Assembly (NCBI GenBank): GCA_030549775.1
Contig: CM060171.1
Location: forward strand, 145,534,859-145,598,858
DNA: 64,000 nucleotides
Reading direction: 5' to 3'
Source: Tamarix chinensis
Taxonomy: Eukaryota; Streptophyta; Magnoliopsida; Caryophyllales; Tamaricaceae
Positions within the stretch are counted from its first letter, which is position 1. Each line of letters starts with the position of its first letter. The notes beneath the pieces are model-generated. The model searched no databases. It saw only the letters and a program-made list of their open reading frames with translations, and was not told the origin of the DNA. Shown one piece after another: positions 23,870 through 35,900 of the stretch. Both the position numbers and the translations under genes were made by a program.

Positions 23870-24651
23870 GATTTATAGGTTGGAGATCGACAACTAATAT
23901 ATTTGCAAGACGATGTTTTTGTTCAACATAATCATTAATTTTGACCCCTTCGTAAGCGTTTGAAGTTGCATGCGAAGTTGCATGACTTTGGCCCTCATTT
24001 GAGACTTGAAATTTTTTTCAAGAGTAATCCATGCTTCTCTTATAGTTTTGACATTAGTGATGTTGCCTAACAGCTTGTCACTTATTGTGGAATGAAGCCA
24101 CAAAAGTATTAGCTTGTCATGCCTGGTCCAACTTATTATAGGGACTTCCTGATTTGTTGATTCGTTGGTGGTGGATGTTGATGATGTTAATGATGTTGTT
24201 GGTGGATCTAACAGAATAAATGATTCTAACTCAAAATCTTCCGGGGCTGATTTGATGGTGGCGCTCCATATATAGAAGTTGTCATGATCCAATTTGATAG
24301 TTACAAATGGGAATGATAGATTCATACTTGGAGCATTGGATGCTACAGTAAGGGATGGAATATTTGTCGTCGCAATGTTATGATTGATAGCTTAGGATCG
24401 AGCAATTATTGTGGATTACAAGGCTATGATACCATAACAGAGTGTAAGAGTGTCAATTGTTTTAATAATGAGATAACTACTGTATATAAGGTACAAGAGA
24501 GAGAGTTAAGCTACTAGTTTACGGTTACGGTTGTTGGCTTCCTACATAAGAAGAGGAGAACAAGGATGTTAACTAAGTCCCTATGGATTAGGAAGGCTAA
24601 TAGGTGGAGTGCGTGAATGCTATACTAAATCAGATACAACATATCTTAACA
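23870..24651 (-). mobile_element. Ty1/copia fragment: gag plus 5' LTR and primer-binding site
   Basis: Minus frame 24325-23894 encodes a copia gag N-terminus: LDHDNFYIWSATIKSAPEDF, TRHDKLILLWLHSTISDKLL, and IREAWITLEKNFKSQMRAKV followed by MQLRMQLQTLTKG. A frame change follows, after which INDYVEQKHRLANIL continues the domain. Upstream, TGGTATCATAGCC (24434-24422, minus) resembles the initiator-Met tRNA primer-binding site with one change. Next to it lies a likely LTR of about 209 bp (24651-24443), starting TGTTAAGATATG and ending CACTCTTACA on the minus strand. Pol and the 3' LTR are absent. The LTR ends are best estimates. Confidence 0.72.
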
Positions 24652-24905
24652 CTAAGACTTGCAGTGATGTACCCCGAACGAGTATCTTTGAAATCGCAAC
24701 ATGTTACGATTCCAAGAACATGCATACTTTTCTTAACGACCTTTATTTCCAAGAATGTGTTTCTGTCATGAATACAACTTGTGCAATCATTAAGATCCAA
24801 TTACAAGCCCATATGTCCTCCCAGATTCATGTCGGATAGTTATGGAGGACAAACAGGAGCAGATACACATATCTTCAAATGACACCATGTTTGTCGGTCA
24901 AGCAT
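24652..24905. other. 3' flank of the PPR gene
   Basis: About 250 bases between the PPR stop and the copia LTR, presumably including the PPR 3' UTR. No poly(A) site can be fixed. Confidence 0.4.
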
Positions 24906-26966
24906 TCAAGAACCATATGAAGTATCATCAATTTCATAAAATTCCTGTGCATGGAACCTATCCAAGGCATTTTCCCGTTTTGATACAAGTCCGTTCAAAA
25001 CAGTGCACATTTCATGAAACCGAGGTTGTGAATCATCTGCAACTAGGAATTCATGAAACTGACCATCCACCTCAATGAAACTACGCCCTGGAGTTTTCTT
25101 GACCCTGAGTTCTCTCATCATAGTTCTGACAGCTCTTACATCATCCCATTTTCTCCTGCTGGAACATAGATTTGCTAAAACTACATATATGCCACTATCT
25201 TCAGGATCCATCTCAATTAGTTTCTCAGCAACAACCTTTCCAAGCTCAACATTCCCATGCATCCTACAGGCATAGAGAAGTGCACCCCAAGCAGCCGTCT
25301 CTGGTTCCATTGGCATTTTCTTCATCAGGCTGTAAGCTTCATCTAGTAATCCAACCCGACCAAGTACATCAACCATGCAAGCATAATGTTCTGCCTTGGG
25401 CTCTAATCCAAAATAATTTTTCATCTCCCTGAAGTACCCATGCGCTTTGTTAACTAACCCGCTGTGGCTACATGCTGATAAGACGCCAACAAATGTTATA
25501 TCATCAGGTCTTATGTCAACATCTTTCATTTTCTCAAATAGTGCAATAGCTTTGCTTGCACATCCATGGTCTGCTAATCCAACGATCATGGAATTCCATG
25601 ACACTAAATCCCTCTTAGTCATCTGATTGAAGAGTTCCTCGGCTATATCAATGCATCCACATTTAGCGTACATATCAATAAATGCATTAGCTAAAATTAT
25701 GCTCATACTGATTTGTCGCTTGTAGATGTAGCACTTATGAAGCCAGCGACCCAAGTCCAGGCAACCTGTTTGTGCACATGCAGAAATTACACTAACCAGA
25801 GTGGCCTCGATGGGAACTAGACCACTATCCACCATAACATGGAACAACTCTATGGCTTCTCTTGGCTGATTATTTTGTGAATAACCTGCAATCATCGCAT
25901 TCCAGGATACCACATTTTTCTCAGGCATCTCATTGAAGAGTTTCTTAGCCATGTCTAACACCCTAGATTTTGCGTACCCACTCACCATGGTAGTCCAAGA
26001 AAAGACATCCTTCAACTTCATCTTTTCAAATAATTCTCTAGCGGAGTTCAAACACCCGCATTTAATATACATATCCAACATTGCATTCATTAAATTCTGA
26101 CTGACAATCAAATGGTTTTTCTCTATGTAACCACATATGCATTTCCCCAATCTTAAGTCTCCCTTTTGAGCGCAAGCTGAAAGCACCGTCACCATTGTAA
26201 TGTGATTAGGTGCAATATCACTGCAGACCATTAAATTAAACAGCCTCAAAGCCTCATCAAAATTATGCTGCTCAGCATATCCATCAATCATTGTAGTCCA
26301 GGTCACAACATCTTTCCTAGAACATTCATCAAATACCTTTCGTGCATAATTTAAAAACCCTTTGTTTGCCAGAAAGTGTATAAACTTATTCTGCACTAAT
26401 AAGTCCGAATCGAAGCCCCATTTCGATATACAAGAATGAATCGACAGTCCATCTTGAATCCCCGCAAGCTGCTCACATGCCTTAAGTGCAAACACAAAAC
26501 TTCTGCTGTCCATTTCAACATTTTCTCTAACCATTCTTCTGAACAAGTGTAGACCCATCCCAGGATTTTGAGCCTTGCAGTAGCCCCTGATCATAGTGTT
26601 CCAGATGTATACGTTGGGCTCAGCAATTTGATTGAAAACCAAGTGGGCATAGTTGATATCAGCATAGCTAGAAAGAGCACAGAAGGATATGATGCGACTA
26701 ACCGGGAAGACATGGAAGAAGAGACCAGTACGAATCATTTGAGCTTGTATTTTCTTCAATTGAGACATGGTCGAGCATTGTTCCAACAGCAGGAGAGTTG
26801 GGTTCGTGATGATAAGATTTTTGGTGTTCAAGCTCCATTCACCTCGTATGGAGGCTAAGTTGGAGATGAAGCACAGGTGAATATCGGGTTTTGCGAGATG
26901 AATTGCGTAATGGTAATAGTAGTGAGAACAGCCACGTATTAAGCGTGGATACAGATGGCGTCTCAT
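24906..26966 (-). CDS. PLS-class PPR protein with E domain (686 aa), probably mitochondrial
   Basis: An intact intronless frame, as is usual for plant PPR genes. Residues 1-45 are basic with few acidic residues and fit an organelle presequence. PPR motifs of alternating P, L and S type run from about residue 55 to 560. Examples are NVYIWNTMIRGYCKAQNPGM, DVVTWTTMIDGYAEQHNFDE, NVVSWNAMIAGYSQNNQPRE, DLVSWNSMIVGLADHGCASK and PDDITFVGVLSACSHSGLVN. Near the end, TAAWGALLYACRMHGNVELG through TPGRSFIEVDGQFHEFLV is the E domain. There is no DYW deaminase domain. PLS-E proteins bind organelle RNA base by base and usually guide C-to-U editing with a partner deaminase. The exact orthologue was not settled; it resembles the At2g22410-like group. 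The ATG at 26966 is the first in frame. Confidence 0.93.
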   Translation of the reverse strand: MRRHLYPRLIRGCSHYYYHYAIHLAKPDIHLCFISNLASIRGEWSLNTKNLIITNPTLLLLEQCSTMSQLKKIQAQMIRTGLFFHVFPVSRIISFCALSSYADINYAHLVFNQIAEPNVYIWNTMIRGYCKAQNPGMGLHLFRRMVRENVEMDSRSFVFALKACEQLAGIQDGLSIHSCISKWGFDSDLLVQNKFIHFLANKGFLNYARKVFDECSRKDVVTWTTMIDGYAEQHNFDEALRLFNLMVCSDIAPNHITMVTVLSACAQKGDLRLGKCICGYIEKNHLIVSQNLMNAMLDMYIKCGCLNSARELFEKMKLKDVFSWTTMVSGYAKSRVLDMAKKLFNEMPEKNVVSWNAMIAGYSQNNQPREAIELFHVMVDSGLVPIEATLVSVISACAQTGCLDLGRWLHKCYIYKRQISMSIILANAFIDMYAKCGCIDIAEELFNQMTKRDLVSWNSMIVGLADHGCASKAIALFEKMKDVDIRPDDITFVGVLSACSHSGLVNKAHGYFREMKNYFGLEPKAEHYACMVDVLGRVGLLDEAYSLMKKMPMEPETAAWGALLYACRMHGNVELGKVVAEKLIEMDPEDSGIYVVLANLCSSRRKWDDVRAVRTMMRELRVKKTPGRSFIEVDGQFHEFLVADDSQPRFHEMCTVLNGLVSKRENALDRFHAQEFYEIDDTSYGS

Positions 26967-27425
26967 ACGAGAGTAGCAATGACGAGTGCTTGGTGAAGCA
27001 GGAGAGAAGCATTTATTGCCTCCTTGCCGGGCTTTTCGAATGTCTATGCCTGGGCGTCGGTGGAGTAAATAGGGGAGGAACCAGGAAAAGCGTTGAAATG
27101 TTTACCTTTTTTCCTACCAACATTTTTCGTTTCCTCCCTGATGCCCCTGCGAGCCCGACCGCTCGTTAGGACGTAAACGATTCGGGTATCCTGGTTTTGT
27201 ATTAGTATTCTTATTATTAATAAAAAAAAATTATATCCGAATTTATATATATATATGTGGATGGATATTTCAGTTATACATTTATATTTATATCCGTCGA
27301 ATATTCATTATCAAACAAATAATCTATTTGAATGTTAATGAATATCGTCTAATAGATAAATTTATTATTGTCTAATAGGCATGATATAGATTTATCGGAT
27401 TTTAAAAGTTCAGATTCAGATATTA
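26967..27425. other. PPR upstream region, with a possible degenerate MITE
   Basis: The first 200 bases are the presumed 5' UTR and promoter of the PPR gene (minus strand). From about 27172 the sequence (GTAAACGATTCGGGTATCC, later TATATCCGTCG and TCGGATTTTAAAAG) resembles the hAT-type MITEs at 29780 and 46695. No clean ends or duplication are visible, so this is only a possible third, decayed copy. Confidence 0.3.
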
Positions 27426-29499
27426 ACACTCCTATTTTTATGACTTGAATTTTTTTTATTATATAAGAATTTTTGTAGCACAATCATTACCTAACTTATG
27501 TCGGGTGAAAGATTAAAATTAATCATATATCCCAATAGCTAAATGTGATCGTCACCTAAATCGAGTCCAATATAAGACTTATAAAACTAAATGGAAAATA
27601 AATACAATAACAAAAGATATGAAAAAATTTAACAAGAGCAAAAGAAAAAGAAAAAAAGAATGTAGGATCCAGATGATCCAAATCAAAACACTTATTGACT
27701 CAACACTCTTAACCCCGCATACATAAAGGACAAAAAAATTGCATAAGAGTTGAAATAGTGTGGTATGAGTACAACAACATATTGACTCAACACAACCTAC
27801 TATAAATGATAGCATACTTGCATAAGTATATATCATACATGTGGAGATGGAGAAATAATTGTAAATCATGTTGAAATAAATAAATACTCACAAATCATGC
27901 TAGTAAGAAAGTATATATGATACATGCCAACAATTAATCACATCTGACAGCTTTGAGCTAGCAAACTAGGGCAAAAAATAGTATGCAATTTGTTATATCA
28001 TGACGGTATACCAAGTAAAAGTAAAAATCAAAAAGGAGTCCACAAGCACAAAGAGGAATTAAGATATAAGGGCATATGTTCCACCACAATCAACACGTCA
28101 GACAAGGGCATAAGCATAATAAAAAGCCAAGTGAATACACATGGGATAAAGAGGCACAATCAAGGCAAGTCACACAAGCGATAGGTATATGGACACGAAC
28201 TCTGAGGCACAAACTTGATCATCCAATCTTACCACCAATGGACAAAATCAATGGGACACAAATAATAACAATAAGGCATAAAAACTAAGGCATATGGAAC
28301 ACTTGGCATACCACTAATGGACAAAAGCCAATGGTACAATAGTAAGGGCATAAAAACTAAAAGCACATATAGACTCTAACATCCTACCACAGATGGACAA
28401 AAACCAAGGGTACAATAACAAGGTCATAAAAGATGAAATCATGCGTGGACTTCAACATACTATCGTAAATGGACAAAAAGTGAATGATACAATAACAAGG
28501 GCATAAAGGCCAAAAACTCATACAGACTCCAACATCCCTACCACAAATGGACAAAAACCAAATGTGAAGATAATAATCACATGAGTATCCCACTTTATTG
28601 TACACGAGCATCTACAAAAATGATCAAAGATCAACCCAGATAGAATAAGCTGGCAATCTAGAAGAGCACTACGAATCAAAAAGGTCCTTCAAAACTCTAG
28701 CAAAAAAAACCCAAAATCAAAGGCTAAAGCCTACAATAAATACTATTCGACTAGCAAACTAGTGCGCCTCTTAACAAGTAAGAGTTCCTCAAAAATAAAT
28801 TAGAAGTTAAACTTAGGTCAACGATGAAATAAAGTTCAACCTAACTTGTTATTCATCTATTTAGTCAATCAATAATTAAAATATACTTCAAAGCCTCAAT
28901 TCCTATCAAAAGGTTCAAATCCTTCAAAATTAAGTTAAAACACCAAAAACCACCTTTTGCCACTAAGCCCAAAATTTGCATAAAATACGTATATAAGTAG
29001 CTTAACCGAGTCAAAATAAGGTCTCACCTCAAATTTTACAAAATTAATAGTTACCAAAAAGTTATTTATTAGCTAACAACAAATGTTATTTTATGTTAAT
29101 AACATTAAATTCAACAAAAAAAAATATTATCGAAATTACTATTCATACTTAGTTGCTATTCATGATGTTGAAAAAGTTAGAGGTCGACCCTCTAACTCTA
29201 TTACAAGCCAAAAGCCTTTTAGGGGTATCTATATCATTATTATGATTAACTATCCCAAAACATGATTAAAATGAACTTAAACCCTACATAGAATAATAAG
29301 GATATCATTAACCAATAACACGCTAAATACTAAGAAGAATACGAAAAACATGGTGAAGAACGCTTGAAGCTTTAAAAAATTCAACCATAAATTAGAGCAT
29401 CAAAATGAACATGGATCAAATCATGTTATATATGAAAATGTATCTACAAATTTCAACTTATAATATGGTGTAATCAAATCAACAAGACAACACAGGATC
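27426..29499. other. Repeat-rich non-coding region, possibly LTR-derived
   Basis: AT-rich sequence with a tandem array at 28200-28575. A start-like motif (AACACTCC) lies near 27427. Composition and the array resemble 47399-49197, so it may be part of an old long LTR, but no boundary is supported. No coding region is seen. Confidence 0.35.
28200..28575. repeat. Tandem repeat of about 77 bp, 5 copies
   Basis: ATGGACAAAA recurs at 28238, 28317, 28393, 28469 and 28547. It is followed by ACAATAACAAGG and GGCATAAA in most copies, giving spacings of 76-79 bases. Confidence 0.85.
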
Positions 29500-29516
29500 A
29501 TGAAAAAAATTCCAAA

Positions 29517-29662
29517 TGTGAGGGTGGCTCCTTGTGGGCACCATGGACCGTGGACCCCCGTGTACTTGACTGTTGAGTCACCGTGATTTACCTCCCCCAA
29601 CCAGGCTGTCGGGCAGGCAGGTTGGGGGCCCTGGGGGCGAGGAATTTTGCCTTTTGATGCAA
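29517..29662 (+). mobile_element. SINE-like insertion (146 bp) with a 17-bp target duplication
   Basis: ATGAAAAAAATTCCAAA occurs perfectly at 29500-29516 and 29663-29679. The 146 bases between are GC-rich and unlike the surroundings. Near the left end, TGGCTCCTTGTGGGC resembles a pol III box A, and GTTGAGTCACC about 50 bases on resembles box B. The 3' end is T-rich (CCTTTTGATGCAA). A 17-bp A-rich duplication fits target-primed reverse transcription, so a tRNA-derived SINE is likely. The family is unknown. Confidence 0.6.
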
Positions 29663-29779
29663 ATGAAAAAAATTCCAAAGGTTTGAGATATTTAGGTTGC
29701 TTAGAGAAGTGTATAAGGGTAAAATTGTAAAAGAAAACAGGAAGATATTTGTGTGGTGGTGGTGGATGTTGACAGCCAT

Positions 29780-30262
29780 TAGGGATGTAAACGGGGTGGG
29801 TTCGGGGCAGTCATACCCATATCCGTATCCATTCCCGATAATAAAATCCGTACCTGTATCCAAATCAACACATGCTAATACATCCATATCCATATCTGTT
29901 AGATATCCGTTATCCGACGGATTATTCGTTTATCTGTTAATGGATATTATCTAGGGGATAAATCCATTACCCAATGGATAAACCCATTTACAGTTAATCC
30001 AAATGACAATTTTAACCTTAATTTATACTATATTTATTTTAAAATTAAGGGTAAAAGGGTGATTATATATCGGGTTAAAGGGTACGGATATGGATACGGG
30101 TACAATTATGGGTACAGGTATGGATATCCCATACCCGTATCCGTACCCGAATCTAACGGGTATTTTTTTTCCATCATCTGCATTAGTATTCGTATCCGTT
30201 TATCCATATTCGTTTAAGTATCTGTCAGGTTTTGAGTAAAATCCACCCTATTTACATCCCTA
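29780..30262. mobile_element. hAT-type MITE, copy 1 (483 bp)
   Basis: Terminal inverted repeats are TAGGGATGTAAACGGG and the complement of CTATTTACATCCCTA. The flanking 8-mers ACAGCCAT (29772-29779) and ACAACCAT (30263-30270) differ at one base, fitting the 8-bp duplication of hAT transposons. The interior has many GGATAC/GGATAT motifs on the right half and their complements on the left. It matches the copy at 46695-47124 along its length. No transposase. Confidence 0.85.
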
Positions 30263-30439
30263 ACAACCATAGGGCTGATCTTAGCTCTCGATAGTGGAAG
30301 GCAAGTATAAAGTTTTACAAATGTTAGAATAATTGTCGGTGTTGAAGTAAGAGTTTCAATAACGAATTATGTTAGAAACGAATGTAGTAAACTTAAAAAA
30401 TTATAAAAATAATAACTTAATATTACTAAATTAATTTTC

Positions 30440-30578
30440 TATCTAAAATTTACAAAACATTGGGATCCACTATACTTTAGCAGCAATACACTATAAACGT
30501 GAATAGATATCCCACCAGCATTTATAGTGTATTGATGCTAAAGTATAGTGGATTCCAATGTCTTATAAATTTTAGATA
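30440..30578. repeat. Near-perfect foldback (60-bp arms)
   Basis: The arm 30440-30499 (starting TATCTAAAATTTAC) is the reverse complement of 30519-30578 (ending AAATTTTAGATA) except for about five positions, with a loop of 19 bases. It could be a small foldback transposon or a hairpin-RNA precursor. No clear target duplication was found. Confidence 0.85.
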
Positions 30579-31038
30579 GCCGAAAGGGTTGTTTTGGAGT
30601 TTAAAAACATAAAAGAAATATATAAGAAATGTGAATAGTATTTTTTCATAGAAACCTCTCCTTAGAATTTAGAAACTATATAGAAGACTCCGAAAAATCC
30701 AAGGAACACAAAAATGAAATAATTAGAATGATCTAGATGGAGTCTAATAGCTAAAAGTTTCTCATAAGATCTTACAAAAACGAAATTTGTGAGAAAGAGT
30801 TAAAAAAATGGAAACAAAACATTTCAAACCTAAAACAAGGATTTGTATTTCATAAAATGATGTAATAAATATATAAAATAAGATAATTTTATTTGAATTA
30901 AAATAAATTCTGACTAACTCTACTTCTTAAAAAATGGGTTGTTATAGAGACCCATATCCATTAGGTAAAATGGGAAAATGAGCCCTAAATAGGTTAGTCT
31001 ATTTAAAAAAATAAATAAAAAAATAATTTTTGTAAATA

Positions 31039-31082
<44 letters not shown>

Positions 31083-32330
31083 ATAACTTAGTATGTTATT
31101 TTTGATAAAAAAAAATTATCTGGTGAAAAGATAAATGTTTTAAAGTAATTACTATATGTTTTCAAATGATATTTTAACACTTTAAAAAATAAATGCCTTG
31201 TAGACTACTAATAAATTAAATACATAGAAATACATATGAAACAATAAATTAAGCACCCAAACAAGATACAAAAATGATAATAAAAATAAAATTAATATGC
31301 AAGCGCACACACACATATAATAGGGTCCAACGGGTGGGTACGAGCTTAAAACTGCTTGATTCAGACATAATCAAATATATATAAATCTAAACTCAACAAA
31401 AATCTCTTGGATCTAAACATTTTAGGCAACTCTAATAAATTTGGGTCAAGTCCTCGATCATTGTCATCCCTAAAATTTTGTTTGGTTTGGGTTGATCGAA
31501 GTTGAATTAAGTTATTCACTTTTGTTCACCTTGCTTGGGAAAATTTTTAGAAGATTGACTTAGATTAATTAAGGATAAACTTTTTTCATCTATTCACATA
31601 AAATTCTTATCATTTTTATTGATTTTTTATTTAGGGGTAATAAAATTAAAGGGGAAAAACCACAAAAATTTAATATAATCGGACATAATACTGTAAACCC
31701 TAATATCTTTTTCATTTACTCCAAATTAATACAGGTATAAATGTTACTTATTTTATTTTTGTAACCTTCATTTATCTCAATCCAAATATGATTAAACACA
31801 ACATGCACCAAAACTTAGGTTAGTACCATCAAAATAATACTTTAAAACATTCGCATCGATGTACAACCATTGCCTTTACATTGATTAATTTTTAATATTT
31901 AGCTTCACATCAATTCATCTCAAATCAAATGAAAGTTAATAGCTTGCTCCTTAGAGCTTGTTTTTGTTGATTTAATTTGAGTTGAAGTGATTTGACTCGA
32001 TCTTGTATGATTGGTGATGACTTCATAATACTCATGAATTAAACAAAGTATTATAATAATTGATATGTCTACTTATATCAATACGATATACTATTCTTTT
32101 TGCGATTCCCTCCTAATAATTCTATAGGAAAGAGTGTTGACTATGAAATCATTTTTAGGATGAGCGACCTCTTGAGAAATTTTAAATTTTAGAAAATTAA
32201 AATTTTAGTGAAGTACGTGAGTGATGAAAAATACTCTAAAAAAACTTCTGTTGATTTGTAGGGTCAACAAATCAATCTGAAAGCACTATAAGACAACATT
32301 GCATGATCATAGACTCGTGGTGTTACAGAT
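30579..32330. other. AT-rich intergenic DNA
   Basis: Includes an (AT)n microsatellite at about 31041-31079 and an AC run near 31305. A hAT-like end, GTCATCCCTA, lies near 31456, but no matching left end was confirmed. No gene seen. Confidence 0.4.
31041..31079. repeat. (AT)n microsatellite
   Basis: Uninterrupted alternating TA over about 39 bases. Confidence 0.9.
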
Positions 32331-32765
32331 TTGATTAGTGCCAATAACCATAATAATTATGATATTAATGTTAATAATAATAATAATTATTATTATTATA
32401 ATTATATTAAATGTATTAATAATTATAATAATATTAATATTATTAATTATAATTATATTGATAATTATTATAATTGTTATATTGATAACAAAAATAGTAT
32501 TGATAGTTATAACTATAATAATAATTATAAGAATAGTAAAATAATTTTATTAATAATCACAATATATATATTAATAATAAGTATTATCATAATAATTATT
32601 TTAATTATATATGAATAATTATAATAATATTCTTTATATTAATAAACACAATAAGAATTATTATATTAGAAGTTATAATAGTTATATTAATAATTATTAT
32701 AATAGTTATGCTATGAATTATAATAATTATAATTTTTTAGTTATTATCTCCTAATTATTAAATGA
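32331..32765. repeat. AAT/ATT-type simple sequence
   Basis: Dense impure TAATAAT and TTATTAT runs upstream of the bL35 gene. The ORFs here encode Asn/Ile/Tyr runs only. Confidence 0.85.
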
Positions 32766-32928
32766 GAATTATTAATTATTATACCAATATAATACAATTT
32801 TATTGATGTTGATATGATGTAATATGACGGTAAAAACAAGTTTCAACAACGGCGCTTGTTAGCAAGCATCAGGGGTTTTAGTTTCCTCGTCGGTCGACGG
32901 TCACTGGTAACTCCTTCGCGGAGCAACA

Positions 32929-35900
32929 ATGCAGAGATGGTGCGCCAAGCTCCGGTCACTCTCTCTACCCTCAGTGTCAAGACCTTCACCTTCGTTTTCA
33001 TCCACCGGCCGTCTGTTCTACACTTCCACTGCCGTGGCGGCGCCCAAGTTTCACCAGCCGCTTGCAGTATTCTCCTCTAATCTTAGGAACCTTTTCAGTT
33101 CATGTGTTTGCCCCGCCTTGTCGAGTGCCAGACATGAATTTGGCTTCTCCAATGTTCGTCTCTCGGTAAGTTAATATCCTTCACTTTACCTCCCTGTCTA
33201 ATTGTTTTTCTTCAATTGAGTACTGACAAAAAGTTGTTAAATCTGGAATAGTTCGCCCAAATGCGACATTTTTCGGCAAAATCGAAAGAGAAGAAATGGA
33301 AGAAATTGACACCTGCTACTTCCAAGGTTAAGAAGATCAAGATGAAGGGTTATTCGTATGTTTACATTCTCCTCCGTCATTTACTAGTGCGACTTTTTTC
33401 CCCATTTCAGATTCGACTTTTGATGTGCACTTTGTGTTGAATAGATCATATAAGGGAAGGTTTAGATTGATGAATGACGGCAACATTAGACGATGGAGGG
33501 AAGGGAAACGGCACAATGCTCACTCCAAGGTATCTGTTTTTATTCCCGTCTTCATGCTGAGTTGTTGACTTATTTGTTTGTCTCAAGTAGTAGACTTTGT
33601 TTTCTTTCTGCATTAGAAGATAAATTGTTATTGGCGATCAACTAATACTTTGCCGTTGTTTCCGGTGGCTCATCGGTGACGTGTAGCAGTTGAGCTGTGT
33701 TGATTGCTTAGTTGGATATACTTCTAGCAATGGCCATACATACATAACTTTTTGTTTTATCTCTTTTGGGTGATATTGAGACACTTAATGCTTCATCTAC
33801 TTATGTAGTTCATTGTGATTTGGCTTTAAAAGCTCCTGGTAGATTTTTATGCGGTAAGCATTTTACTTACTGTTGACTTCCTAGCCTTAGGGCATCAACA
33901 TTCTTATGCTTTTGGCAAGAACATAATGCATATATTAAAATAGGAAAACCTAAATAAGAAAGTTCTATCTGACACATGGATATTCTACTGAGAGACAGGT
34001 TATAGCAATTAGTTTCTATTGGCTATTAACCAAGCAACTCGATATAGTATATAACTATCTGCTCAGCTATGGTGAACCTTGTGATTCAAAATTAGAGTCT
34101 TGTTTGAGCAATTGAAATGTTTCTCAGAAGCTGGATAAACATTATTTTCGTGGCTCTGACCTTGTGAGATCTGATGTACATTTATGATTTGCTATTGGAA
34201 GCGCTTTGGTTGTTCATCTCAATGTGCCGGTGTTTTTATGATGCCTTCCCATTGGTTCCCTGATATGCCGTTTAAGATCATATCAATGTGATGTGACAAG
34301 TTGGGGTCCAAATACCATTGTAAGGATGTAATGATAACTACATATAGGGAAGTGAGAAATTGATGTGCTTTAAGAATACACACGTAAAAAAACCACAGTC
34401 ATGAAAATTTTGGGGAGTTAAGTCACTGAAATACTTTAGCATTAGGGACCTATAAAGCTACTACTGAAGTGTGTAGTCATTACTAAAAAAGGAAGGCTGG
34501 AAAAAGAAACTAGTTTTGATATTCCAACTCCAAAACCAGAATCTTAGCTTTCCATAAATCATGTTCAGTGATGCTGAAGTTATTTCAATGCCTTTGTCAT
34601 TGATGCAATATATACTCCACCCCAATTTGAGCCTATTAACTTATTGGAAAGCACACCTATATACCCATGGATATAACTCTTTCTATAGGTCCTGTAGTTC
34701 TAAGAGTATTAGTTAGTAATTAGATATTATTTATTATTATCTTTTTAGCCTTAGTTTTTGAATATTATTTGAATGTTGCCTCTTATCTTATAACTAAGTT
34801 TATCCTTTTAGTTGTTTAGTCTATAAATAGGGACATATGTATCTATTTAGTTTATTGTTTTCATAGTTGATTATTTAAAGTTGGGAGGTTAGTGATAACA
34901 GAGAAGACCCGAAGGTTGAATGTAGCCTTGCTTCAATTTGGTATTACAGCCTAAACTTGAACTCATCTGATAATTTGACGTTTCATAATATTATTCGTGT
35001 AAAAAAAATCCCAAATCCAAAACCCTAATTTAGCAAAGTAGCTAAGAAACCCTAACCCTAGTTGCCCGACATCAATTACCACCACCATCATTGCACCGGT
35101 GCTAGCATTGATTGCCGCCCACCACTACAAACCACTTCACATAGTGACTCTTTGCCGCCTGCCATCAACGCCTATAAAGATAACCTTCACCCACATACCT
35201 GATGCGTATTGGATGCAAGCATGGGATATTTGCAACTAATCCCACTAGAGTTGAATCACAATTAGAAGAAATTAGAGGAATTCGGTGATTAGGGTTAGGA
35301 ATTGTGGATTAGGGTTTTGGTTTTGGGGCTAGGGTATTGGCATGGTTTGAGTAGAGTTTATGGTCGTGATTAATGGCAATAATTAATGGCTTATGTGGTA
35401 TTAATGTTGGTGATAATTGTGGATAAAGAAGGGGGTTAAGGTTTGGGTTTTGATGATGAATGTCGTGGGTTGAATATATGTTTGTATGTAACGATTATGA
35501 TGGGCATTAAGTTATGAAATAACGCAAACTCTCTCTAATTAAATTATATAGGCATTAAGTAAGGAAATTTGATTATGAATCGCATAGAACTCATAAATAG
35601 AGAAGAACTTACAAAAAAATTCAATTAAAGATTCAAAATCAAGTTGATTGTACTATGCTCTTCAGTGTCGCTTTGAACCATGATTACAGCACCTTCTCAA
35701 GCTGAATCTTCCACACAAAGATAAACTAAAAATTCAAAAGATAAAAAACATTAAAAATCATTCCCTATGCACATCATACACAAAGAGGAAACAAGATAGA
35801 AATTCTTCTAACATGATAAAAGTTCAATTAATTATCTAACTAACTAATATCTACTAATTTAACTAATTATGGTCAGTTTTTCCATGGCTCGTTGTGGTCT

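Noticed and set aside
26568..26858. Plus-strand ORFs over 24840-27169
   Set aside because: Antisense shadows of the PPR gene.
31320..31470. Possible small hAT MITE ending GTCATCCCTA
   Set aside because: The left end matches poorly and the flanking 8-mers disagree.
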